Shown piece after piece: positions 17,064-23,985 of a stretch of DNA of 64,000 nt. The notes beneath the pieces are model-generated. The model did not search any database, was not told where the DNA came from, and saw only the letters and a program-made list of their open reading frames with translations. Source of the stretch: an uncultured Clostridia bacterium (GTDB lineage: Bacteria; Bacillota; Clostridia; Christensenellales; Aristaeellaceae); assembly GCA_934667105.1 (NCBI GenBank), contig CAKULG010000008.1, positions 55,648 through 119,647 on the forward strand, in the 5' to 3' direction. The first letter of the stretch is position 1. Each line of letters starts with the position of its first letter. A program made the position numbers and the translations under genes.

Positions 17064-19200
17064 GTTCATTCTCCCCGTTTCCTGGTAGTTCGAAAGTTAC
17101 GGTTACGGCGTCTCCCAAGGCGGCGTATTGCCCTGCGGCGGGGCTTTGACGCACCGCCAGGCCGCTGCCCTGCAATTGCATTTCCAGCCCCCGGGCCCGC
17201 AGCGCGCGGCTGGCCTCCACAATAGAAAGCCCCCGCACATCAGGTACGCAGATCATATCCATGGGCTGCGCGGGCTCGCCCTCATAGGTATAGAGCAGCA
17301 CGCTTCCCCCCGCCCGCAGCTTGGCCCCCGCCGCCGGAACCTGGGCGGTAACAGTATCGCTCTGCCCGTCCGTTTCGCACAGCAGCAGCGCCTTCGCCAG
17401 CAGCTTTTTCGCTTCCGCCACGCTTTTTCCCGTCAAGTTGGGCACGGCGACCTCTGGGGCCGGGGTGGCCTTGGGATCCTGCTTCTGCACGCCCAGATAG
17501 GGCAGCATCTCCTCCAGGATCTGGCGGGCGAAGGGCGCGGCGGTAACGCTGCCGTAATCCACCGGCACCTGGGCCTCCTTCACCGTCACCAGCACCGCAA
17601 TGCGAGGCTGATCGATGGGCGCGAACCCGATAAAGGAGCCGATATGCACGTCGGATACCACTCGTCCGTTTTTGTACACCTGGGCGGTACCCGTCTTGCC
17701 CCCAATGCGATAGCCCGCGATGGCGGCGTTCTTGCCGCCCCCGTTTTCCACCACGTTTTCCAGCAGGCGGCGCATGGTGGCGCTGGTTTCCTCCCGGATG
17801 GGATTGGCCGTCACCTGGGGCCGCGTGCGGTCCAGCGTCTGGCCGTTCTCATCCAGAATTTCCTGCACGATGTAGGGCCGCATCAACCGCCCGCCGTTCA
17901 CCACCGCGCAAGCCGCCGTAATCATTTGCAGGGGCGTGACGGCCACGCTTTGCCCAAAGCCGATGCGGGCTAAATCCACATTCTTGACTTGCTTGCTGTT
18001 AATCAGCAGCCCCGCGCTCTCCCCCGGCAAATCCACCCCGGTTTGCCGGCCCAGGCCGAAGGCACGCAGGTATTTATAGAAGTTGTCCGTGCCCATGCGC
18101 AGCGCCAGCGCCACAAAGGCGGGATTGCAGCTGTTGGCCAGCGCCCCGGCCAGATTCTGCGTGCCGTGGCTGTTTTTCCAGCAGCGAATGCGATCCCCGT
18201 CCACCAGGACGGCCCCCCGGCAATGAAAGGTGTCCGTCAGGGCGGCGGCCCCGCTGTCCAGGGCGGCGGCGCAGGTGAGCATTTTGAAGGTTGAGCCCGG
18301 CTCGTACACATCGGTAATGGCGGTAATCCGCATCAGTTCCCGCAGGCGCTCCACATCGTTCCGGGGCGGCTCGTTGGGATCGTAATCCGGCTTCATGCAC
18401 AGGGCCAGAATTGCCCCGGTGTTCACATCCATTACGATGCACTGCACCGCCTGGGCGTTATTCACCGCCAGGCATTCCCGCATGGCCTTTTCCACCACGC
18501 CCTGGATGGTGGCGTCGATGGTCAGGCGCAGGGTGCTGCCCGTTTTCGGGGCCACATAGACGGTTTTTCCGTCCGGCAGCGTCCGCGCTCGGGCGTCCAC
18601 CTCTGTTTGCAGCGAACCGGGCGCGCCCCGCAGCAGGCTTTCATACCGGCTTTCCAGCCCCGATTGGCCCTGGGAATCGATGTTGGTCAGGCCCAGCGCC
18701 TGGCACAGAAACGCGCCCTTGGGATACCAGCGCCGGGTGTCCTCGTCAAAGGAAAGGCCCCGAAGCAGCTTCTGCATTTCCGTGCTTTCCGCCCGCAGCG
18801 CCCGAATGCGATCCACCGTTTCCCGGGCCACCTGGCGCTTGAGAATCACGGAAGCCTGTTTTTTATTTTTCAGCTTTGCCGCCATCGCCTCCGCGTCCGC
18901 ATTCAGCAGCGGAGCCAGGGCCCGGGCGAAAGCCGCTTCGTCCGAAACGGTCTGCGGATTGGCGGTGACGATATAGGCGGTGGCGGAAAGGGCCAGGCTT
19001 TCGCCCCGGCAATCCTGGATGCCGCCGCGTTGGGCGGTCACCACGCCCTCCCGCGTCCATTGGCGCACGCCCCTGGCCGTGAGGGCTTCGCCCTCAAACA
19101 GGGTTAGGCCGCCGATACGCACGCCGATGAGCAAAAACAAAAGCGTGAGCACCGCCAGCATAAGCGCAAGCCGTTTTCTGATGATGAGTTCTGCGCGCAT
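17038..19200 (-). CDS. Class B penicillin-binding protein with PASTA domains (FtsI/SpoVD type)
   Basis: The 720-residue product has a short cytoplasmic start, one membrane anchor (about 9-33), a PBP dimerisation domain and a transpeptidase domain with all three active-site motifs: STFK (303-306), SCN (357-359) and KTGT (502-505). Two PASTA domains follow (about 575-635 and 640-706), a layout of SpoVD and PBP2x-type septal transpeptidases. It cross-links septal peptidoglycan with FtsW. Because it is the only such gene in the cluster, a role in vegetative division is more likely than a purely sporulation role. The ATG at 19200 has a GGGGGGAG site. Its 3' end overlaps murE. Confidence 0.93.
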   Translation of the reverse strand: MRAELIIRKRLALMLAVLTLLFLLIGVRIGGLTLFEGEALTARGVRQWTREGVVTAQRGGIQDCRGESLALSATAYIVTANPQTVSDEAAFARALAPLLNADAEAMAAKLKNKKQASVILKRQVARETVDRIRALRAESTEMQKLLRGLSFDEDTRRWYPKGAFLCQALGLTNIDSQGQSGLESRYESLLRGAPGSLQTEVDARARTLPDGKTVYVAPKTGSTLRLTIDATIQGVVEKAMRECLAVNNAQAVQCIVMDVNTGAILALCMKPDYDPNEPPRNDVERLRELMRITAITDVYEPGSTFKMLTCAAALDSGAAALTDTFHCRGAVLVDGDRIRCWKNSHGTQNLAGALANSCNPAFVALALRMGTDNFYKYLRAFGLGRQTGVDLPGESAGLLINSKQVKNVDLARIGFGQSVAVTPLQMITAACAVVNGGRLMRPYIVQEILDENGQTLDRTRPQVTANPIREETSATMRRLLENVVENGGGKNAAIAGYRIGGKTGTAQVYKNGRVVSDVHIGSFIGFAPIDQPRIAVLVTVKEAQVPVDYGSVTAAPFARQILEEMLPYLGVQKQDPKATPAPEVAVPNLTGKSVAEAKKLLAKALLLCETDGQSDTVTAQVPAAGAKLRAGGSVLLYTYEGEPAQPMDMICVPDVRGLSIVEASRALRARGLEMQLQGSGLAVRQSPAAGQYAALGDAVTVTFELPGNGENEHAAIKISP

Positions 19201-19235
19201 GGAATCTCCCCCCTACGGGCAGACGAAACAAACCG

Positions 19236-19763
19236 TTATCGGCTGCCGCTGATTATTCCCTGCACGGCGTGAAGGGGGGAGCCTTCCGCCGGGCTGCTTT
19301 CGTGGGCGGGCCGGGTTTCCGGCGCGGTGACGAGCACCGCTTCCACGCCGGTAGAGGCCACCATGCCCAGATTCTGCGCCGCCGCATAGCAAATGCGCGC
19401 GGAATCCCGGGCCTCCATAACCTCCACCGTCAGCTGCGTGTTTTCCTTCAGGGTTTGGCTGATGCTGCTTTCCATGGCGCTGATGCTCTTGCTCAACTCC
19501 GCTCTGCGGGCGGCCCGGCCCACCACCAGCAGGCCCACCGCCGCGAACACCACGAAAAGGAAGACGACACCCGCCGTACAGGAAATGGTAGCCGCTCTGC
19601 GGGCCGTCGCCGGCCGCGTTTCCGCCGCGTAGTAGGGCGTGCGGTCGCTTTCATAGCCCGCTTCCGCATCCGGCACGCGCACATGGCTTTTCACATTCAT
19701 GCGGATGCCCGGCGCAAGCTGCACGCCCGCCATGGCATACTGCATGTTTTTTCCCTTTTGCAT
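19236..19763 (-). CDS. ftsL: FtsL-like division protein
   Basis: The 175-residue bitopic protein has a long N-terminal cytoplasmic part (about 60 residues), one membrane segment (CTAGVVFLFVVFAAVGLLVV) and a helical coiled-coil-like stretch (AELSKSISAMESSISQTLKENTQLTVEVMEARD) ending in the YAAQNLGMV motif common in FtsL/DivIC. Position between mraZ and the PBP supports FtsL, which links FtsQ and the PBP/FtsW pair. It is longer at both ends than typical FtsL. Sequence identity in this family is low, so the call rests on topology and context. Confidence 0.8.
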   Translation of the reverse strand: MQKGKNMQYAMAGVQLAPGIRMNVKSHVRVPDAEAGYESDRTPYYAAETRPATARRAATISCTAGVVFLFVVFAAVGLLVVGRAARRAELSKSISAMESSISQTLKENTQLTVEVMEARDSARICYAAAQNLGMVASTGVEAVLVTAPETRPAHESSPAEGSPLHAVQGIISGSR

Positions 19764-19790
19764 ATCAGTGTATTCCTCCTTTCCATGGAA

Positions 19791-20372
19791 TTAGAACGTC
19801 TGGCCCTGCTGCATCTGGGCGATCATGGCCAGGGGATCGGCGAACTCCTCGTCGAAGCTGAGATCCTGCGCCCGGCTGTCCGCCGCGGGCAGCACGCGGA
19901 TATGGGTGGTCGCGCCGTTCACATCCACTTCCCGGGTATCCCCCAGGCGCCATGCCCGGATTTTCTGGGGAAGCAGCAGACGGCCCTGCGCGTCCGCCTC
20001 GCAATCCACATAGCTGTATTTGCTGAATTGATCCAGCAGCCGCTGGGCGCGGGCGTTGTATTTCACCAGCGCCACCAACTCGTCCCGCCGCTCCTGCCAG
20101 CCGGACAGGGGGTAAATGGCCACCGCCTTAAAATCCGGCGTGGGACAAACCGCAAATCGCGCGCCCAGGGGCTCGCGGAAGGCGGCGGGAATAATCATGC
20201 GGCCCTTTGCGTCGATGCCGTGGGTGTAGCTGCCCACAAAGCCCAAAAAGGGCTGCGCGGGGGCGGTTTGCGCTTCCTCCGGCTGCGCGCCGGAAGCAGG
20301 CATGGCTTCCGTGGGCTGCGCGTTTTCCTCCGGCTGCGCGCCGTTGGCCTGCCGTTTCTCCTCGTCCGCCAT
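19791..20372 (-). CDS. mraZ: Transcriptional regulator MraZ with N-terminal extension
   Basis: The 193-residue protein contains the two tandem SpoVT/AbrB-like MraZ halves with their DxxGR signatures (GIDAKGRMIIPAAFRE and CEADAQGRLLLP). MraZ binds repeats upstream of its own operon and represses the dcw cluster. It carries an unusual Q/E/A/P-rich leader of about 45 residues (repeated AQPEE) not found in typical 140-150-residue MraZ. The ATG at 20372 is preferred over an upstream TTG. rsmH, nearly always the next gene, is absent; the FtsL gene follows after 27 bases. Confidence 0.92.
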   Translation of the reverse strand: MADEEKRQANGAQPEENAQPTEAMPASGAQPEEAQTAPAQPFLGFVGSYTHGIDAKGRMIIPAAFREPLGARFAVCPTPDFKAVAIYPLSGWQERRDELVALVKYNARAQRLLDQFSKYSYVDCEADAQGRLLLPQKIRAWRLGDTREVDVNGATTHIRVLPAADSRAQDLSFDEEFADPLAMIAQMQQGQTF

Positions 20373-20379
20373 GCTTTCA

Positions 20380-20454
20380 CCACACAATCTGCCATTTATA
20401 CACCACTTTTAGGGCTCGTGCACCATTTTAAGGCACTTTTTAGGGCTTTGTCAA
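20380..20454 (-). promoter_or_regulatory. dcw promoter with candidate MraZ operator repeats
   Basis: On the minus strand TTGACA (20454-20449) and TAAAAT (20430-20425) are spaced 18 bases. Four TGG triplets follow at 20425-20423, 20405-20403, 20394-20392 and 20382-20380, spaced 20, 11 and 12 bases, that is, close to whole helical turns, as expected for multimeric MraZ binding to TGG-containing boxes. The whole 20373-20779 gap holds this promoter and the terminator at 20554-20592; nothing else is evident in it. Confidence 0.6.
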
Positions 20455-20553
20455 GCGCGCGCACAAATCCCTTTTTGTTTTTGGGAAACAAATTCGTCAC
20501 ATATTTCTTTTTTGCGACGCAAAATAAGAACATTCGTTTTTATTTCTATGTGG

Positions 20554-20592
20554 AAAAAGAGCGGTGCGTCTTGCGACACTCCGCTCTTTTTT
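20554..20592. terminator. Bidirectional intrinsic terminator
   Basis: AAAAAGAGCGG and CCGCTCTTTTTT flank a 16-base loop, so a stem with A/T tracts on both sides works in either direction. It ends transcription from the metallophosphoesterase operon before the dcw promoter. Confidence 0.8.
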
Positions 20593-20779
20593 AGAAGTCT
20601 TGCTCATTGTTTAAAGAGAATTATTAAGCAGATTTTACAATTTTCTTCTTTTATCTTTCCCCTCTCCTTTTTGGGAAAGCGTAACACAAATTTCATTTTT
20701 CTCTTGTGCCCTGCAAGTGAAAGGCGTATTCCCGCCACAGTTTGGGCAGGCGCATCCCTTCCGAGCGAAAATAACGCGA

Positions 20780-21532
20780 TTATTCCTCACAAACAGGGCA
20801 TTCCTGCGCCGCCCTCTCCCCTTTTGGGGCCTCGCGCGCCACCATCGCCTCGGGCAGACGGTATAAACGGAATTGAAGCCCATCGCAGGAAACGCAGTGA
20901 TACCGCACGCCGCCGTGCAGGCCGTTCACCGCCCCCCGCAGGGAAGCGCCATGCAAATGGCCGTACACCACATCCCCCACTCCATAGCGGGCGAACAGGG
21001 CGGACATCCGGGTTTCCCCGCCCTTTTCATCCAGCGGGGGATAATGGGTCATCACGATCAGCCGTGCCGGGCCCAGCCGCCGGGCGTGCTCCAGGGACAT
21101 TTCCATCCGCAGCACCTCCCTGGCGTAAATTTTCTCATCCGGCCCATTTTCCTGGGCAGGCAGCGTCCAGCCCCGCGTTCCACAAAGAATAACGTCCTCC
21201 ATACGAAGGGCGTCATTCTGAATGGCGTACATGCCGGAGGGCAGCAGTTCCCGCAGCCGCGTGATGCCACACCACCAGTAATCGTGATTGCCACGCAGGA
21301 GAATTTTCCGGCCGGGCAATTCCCCGATGGCCCGAAGATCGGGCAGGGCGTCCTCCGTCTGCATGGCCCAGCTGATGTCCCCGGGAATCAGCACCAGATC
21401 CTCCGGCCGAACCCGGGCCCGCCAATCCTGAGCGATTTTCAGAAAATGCCCTTCCCAATGAGCCCCGAAAACCGCCATGGGCTTATCATCGCCGCCGGGC
21501 AGATGCAGATCTCCAATCGCATAGATCTCCAC
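20780..21532 (-). CDS. Calcineurin-like metallophosphoesterase
   Basis: The 250-residue protein shows the complete metallophosphoesterase set: GDLHLP at residues 7-12, PGDISWA, RGNHDYWW, MTHYPP and YGHLHGA, which bind two metal ions. It has no signal peptide and should be cytoplasmic. The substrate is unknown; this small subfamily is common in Clostridia. The C-terminus ends in ECPVCEE, and the sequence just past the stop, in another frame, encodes a CPNC pair, hinting at a lost or frameshifted zinc ribbon. The start at 21532 nearly touches the stop of the upstream zinc-ribbon gene, so the two are co-transcribed. Confidence 0.88.
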   Translation of the reverse strand: MEIYAIGDLHLPGGDDKPMAVFGAHWEGHFLKIAQDWRARVRPEDLVLIPGDISWAMQTEDALPDLRAIGELPGRKILLRGNHDYWWCGITRLRELLPSGMYAIQNDALRMEDVILCGTRGWTLPAQENGPDEKIYAREVLRMEMSLEHARRLGPARLIVMTHYPPLDEKGGETRMSALFARYGVGDVVYGHLHGASLRGAVNGLHGGVRYHCVSCDGLQFRLYRLPEAMVAREAPKGERAAQECPVCEE

Positions 21533-21534
21533 GT

Positions 21535-21939
21535 TTACTCGTCCTTATCCTCGTCTTCCTCGTCCTCCGCCTCTTCCTCGCCCATTTCATCCAGCGAAAG
21601 ATCGCTTTCGATTTCGTCGTATTCCCGGGCGGGGATATCCTCGTCGATTTCGGGGATGATTTCATCCATGCCGCTGACGGGGTCGATTTCCAGCGAGGCT
21701 TCGTCCACCCGCACCTCGTTGTCCTCGCCGTTCAGATCGCTGCCGTTGGCGTTCATTTCCTTCAGGCAGAACAGGCATACGTCCTTACCGGGCAGCGCGG
21801 GCGCCTCGTTGCACACCGTGCACATTTCAATTTCGTCCCGGCGGCTTTCGCCCTTCATTTCCCGCTTGCAGATTTTGCAATAGCCTTCGCCTTCCTGAAT
21901 ATAGTTCAACTCACACCGCGGGCATTTAATCAGGCCCAT
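21535..21939 (-). CDS. Zinc-ribbon protein with acidic tail
   Basis: The 134-residue protein has two cysteine-pair zinc ribbons in the first 70 residues (CPRC...CKIC and CTVC...CLFC) followed by a strongly acidic D/E-rich tail to the C-terminus. The start at 21939 is chosen from a GGAGGG site; the frame extends eight codons further without a better site. No enzymatic motif is seen; a nucleic-acid or protein-binding accessory role is possible. It forms a tight operon with the metallophosphoesterase (2-base gap). Confidence 0.75.
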   Translation of the reverse strand: MGLIKCPRCELNYIQEGEGYCKICKREMKGESRRDEIEMCTVCNEAPALPGKDVCLFCLKEMNANGSDLNGEDNEVRVDEASLEIDPVSGMDEIIPEIDEDIPAREYDEIESDLSLDEMGEEEAEDEEDEDKDE

Positions 21940-21994
21940 TTTATTTCCCTCCCCAATTTCCAAGCATTTCCTTGGAAGAAAAATGTAAAATTTG

Positions 21995-22023
21995 TTGACG
22001 ATTCCTTTGATAAATATTACAAT
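21995..22023 (+). promoter_or_regulatory. Promoter for the CAP-domain gene
   Basis: TTGACG (21995-22000) and TACAAT (22018-22023) are spaced 17 bases, 43 bases before the ATG at 22066, which has an AAAGGAG site. Confidence 0.7.
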
Positions 22024-22065
22024 TTCGTTGCGATCGTAATATTTTTATAACAAAGGAGAACGAAC

Positions 22066-22812
22066 ATGAAACGCTGTGCTTGCCTTTTGCTTGTCCTCGC
22101 TTTTTCCCTGGCGCTGACTTCCGCCTGGGCGGACGGCGCGCCCGCTTCTCAATTTGGCTTCCGCGGCTGGCCCTATCGCCAGCAGACGAATTGCAGCTCC
22201 TGCTCCCTGGCCTGCGGCGCATGCAAAAGCGATCAGGATTGCGCGCAATGCGATAGCTGCGCCTCGTGCCTTGCCACCGCGCGGCCCCAGGAAACGGAGC
22301 AGCCGCCCCTTCCTACCGCCGCGCCCACGGCCCAGCCCGCGCAAACGCCCACGAAGCGCCCCGCCGCTCAGCCCACCGCGCGGCCCACGGCCACGCCTGC
22401 CGCAAGCACGGGAGATTATACTACAATATCGGTTACAGTGCAAGAGCAAAAACTACTAAATTTGCTCAATCAGGATCGCGCGGCCAACGGCCTGCCCGCC
22501 CTGACCCTGGATGCGGAGCTTTCCACCCTGGCGCGGCTTAAATCCTGCGATATGAAGGAGAAGGGCTATTTCTCCCACACCTCCCCCACCTACGGCAACG
22601 CCGCCGCCATGCTCACCGCCTTCGGCTACGCCTATCAAGGAGTGGGCGAAAACATCGCCCACCACGCCAACGTAGAAAAGGCGGAGGCCGCCTTCATGAG
22701 CAGCCCGGGCCACAAGGGCAACATCCTGGGCAGCCAGTGGAGCAGGGTGGGCATCGGTATTTGCGTGGATAGCAACGGGTTCCTTTATATCACGCAGCTT
22801 TTCGTGCGGTAA
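22066..22812 (+). CDS. Secreted CAP (SCP/PR1, YkwD-like) domain protein
   Basis: The 248-residue protein starts with a signal peptide (cleavage likely after SAWA), then a cysteine-rich segment of about 40 residues (repeated CxxC and CxxCxxC spacing), a P/T/A/Q-rich linker, and a C-terminal CAP domain from about 125 (LLNLLNQDRAANGLPALTLD, YFSHTSPTYG, GENIAHH, SPGHKGNILGSQWSRVGIGI). CAP histidines and glutamate are kept. YkwD-type proteins are extracellular and of uncertain activity. The Cys-rich insert is unusual and may bind metal or form disulfides. Confidence 0.88.
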   Translation: MKRCACLLLVLAFSLALTSAWADGAPASQFGFRGWPYRQQTNCSSCSLACGACKSDQDCAQCDSCASCLATARPQETEQPPLPTAAPTAQPAQTPTKRPAAQPTARPTATPAASTGDYTTISVTVQEQKLLNLLNQDRAANGLPALTLDAELSTLARLKSCDMKEKGYFSHTSPTYGNAAAMLTAFGYAYQGVGENIAHHANVEKAEAAFMSSPGHKGNILGSQWSRVGIGICVDSNGFLYITQLFVR

Positions 22813-22894
22813 TCCCTCATGCACCGGCGATCGCGCTTCCGCCTTGCGGCGCGGGACGCCGCCAAATGCTTAACGCGCTATCGCTTGTATCTGC

Positions 22895-22931
22895 GGGGGC
22901 CCTTTTTCCGGCGCGTCCGGGAAGGGCCCCC
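22895..22931. terminator. GC-rich hairpin after the CAP gene
   Basis: GGGGGCCCTT (22895-22904) and AAGGGCCCCC (22922-22931) form a 10-bp stem with a further CCGG/CCGG pair in the loop. No T-run of note follows on either strand, but it lies between convergent genes and is likely a terminator or transcript-end structure. Confidence 0.5.
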
Positions 22932-22947
22932 TTCATTCTGCCTTCGC

Positions 22948-23202
22948 TTAGCGCCGTAGCACATGGTGCAGCGCCGCCCGGGAGCCTGGCTGGCGGTATG
23001 TACGCTGAAGCGGCGCGCTTTCCTCCGCAGGGCCCGACGCGGCGTCCACCATGCGTCCCACCCGCTTTTCCGCAATTTCCTCCGCCGCCCGCAGGGCGGT
23101 GCGCAGCGCGGCGCTCCCCGCCCGGTTGCGGGGCAGCGCGGGCAGCAGGGCCGCCTCTTCCACATTCAGCGCCGCACGACGGCTTTCATTGATCTGGCTC
23201 AT
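22948..23202 (-). CDS. Small hypothetical protein
   Basis: An 84-codon frame starts at an ATG (23202) with a good GGAGGGGAAGG site and encodes a mostly helical, R/A/E-rich polypeptide (MSQINESRRAALNVEEAAL...). I recognise no family. It lies between the hairpin at 22895 and the engB terminator, on the same strand as engB. It could be a real small protein or a chance frame; the ribosome binding site is the best argument for it. Confidence 0.4.
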   Translation of the reverse strand: MSQINESRRAALNVEEAALLPALPRNRAGSAALRTALRAAEEIAEKRVGRMVDAASGPAEESAPLQRTYRQPGSRAALHHVLRR

Positions 23203-23283
23203 ATCCTTCCCCTCCCGTTTCTGCTGGCTTACTGCCATCCTATGCAGACGGGATTAAAGCGTGCGCGCCCGCTTCCCGCGCGC

Positions 23284-23332
23284 AAAAAAGCCGCGCCCGG
23301 GGGCAAGCGTTTTCTTGCCCGCCAAGCGCGGC
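23284..23332 (-). terminator. Intrinsic terminator of the tig-to-engB gene block
   Basis: On the minus strand GCCGCGC and GGGCAAG pair with CTTGCCC and GCGCGGC around a short loop (23332-23290), followed by six T residues (23289-23284). A strong rho-independent terminator about 25 bases past engB. Confidence 0.88.
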
Positions 23333-23355
23333 ATTTCGCATTTTTTGCAGGCCGT

Positions 23356-23952
23356 TTAATTCTCCGCTTCCGCGGGGGCCAAGGCCTGCTCGATTGCGTC
23401 CAGAATCTTATCCCGTCCGTCCTTCGCTTCGGATGAGGCGCAGATCACCTGCCAGGGCTGCACCTGAAGCCCCCGGCAAATGGGGGCCAGGTATTTCATT
23501 CGCGCGCCCCGGGAAATTTTATCCGCCTTGGTGGCGATCACCAGAAAAGGCAGCTGCATGCCCCGCAGAAAGGCGTTCATTTGCAGATCGTCCTGGGTGG
23601 GCTCGTGGCGAATATCCACCAGGTGCAGTGTCAGACGCAGCGCCTTGGTTTCCCGGAAATAATTCTCCATCATTTCGCCCCAGCGCAGCTTTTCCTGCTT
23701 ATCCACCCGGGCGAAGCCGTAACCCGGCAAATCCACCAGGTGAAAAGCGTCGTTGAGCAGAAACAGGTTAATCAGCCGGGTTTTGCCCGGAGTGGCGCTG
23801 GTTTTCGCCAGGGCCTTGCGATTGCAAAGGCAGTTAATCAGAGAGGATTTGCCCACGTTGCTCTTCCCCGCGATGGCGATCTGGGGCAATTCGGGGGCGG
23901 GAGTCTGATAGGCGCTCATGCTGGTTAAAAAGGCGGCGGATTTAATTTCCAT
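23356..23952 (-). CDS. engB: Ribosome biogenesis GTPase EngB (YsxC/YihA)
   Basis: The 198-residue GTPase has the G1 loop GKSNVGKSS (29-37), G2 ATPGKTR, G3 DLPGYGFA and G4 TKADK of the TrmE-Era-EngA-EngB family. It is needed for assembly of the 50S ribosomal subunit in Bacillus. It closes the conserved tig-clpP-clpX-lonB-lon-engB block, directly after lon with a 33-base gap, and is followed by a strong terminator. Confidence 0.96.
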   Translation of the reverse strand: MEIKSAAFLTSMSAYQTPAPELPQIAIAGKSNVGKSSLINCLCNRKALAKTSATPGKTRLINLFLLNDAFHLVDLPGYGFARVDKQEKLRWGEMMENYFRETKALRLTLHLVDIRHEPTQDDLQMNAFLRGMQLPFLVIATKADKISRGARMKYLAPICRGLQVQPWQVICASSEAKDGRDKILDAIEQALAPAEAEN

Positions 23953-23985
23953 GCAGGCGGCTCGCTTTCGTTAGCTTTGGTTTTG

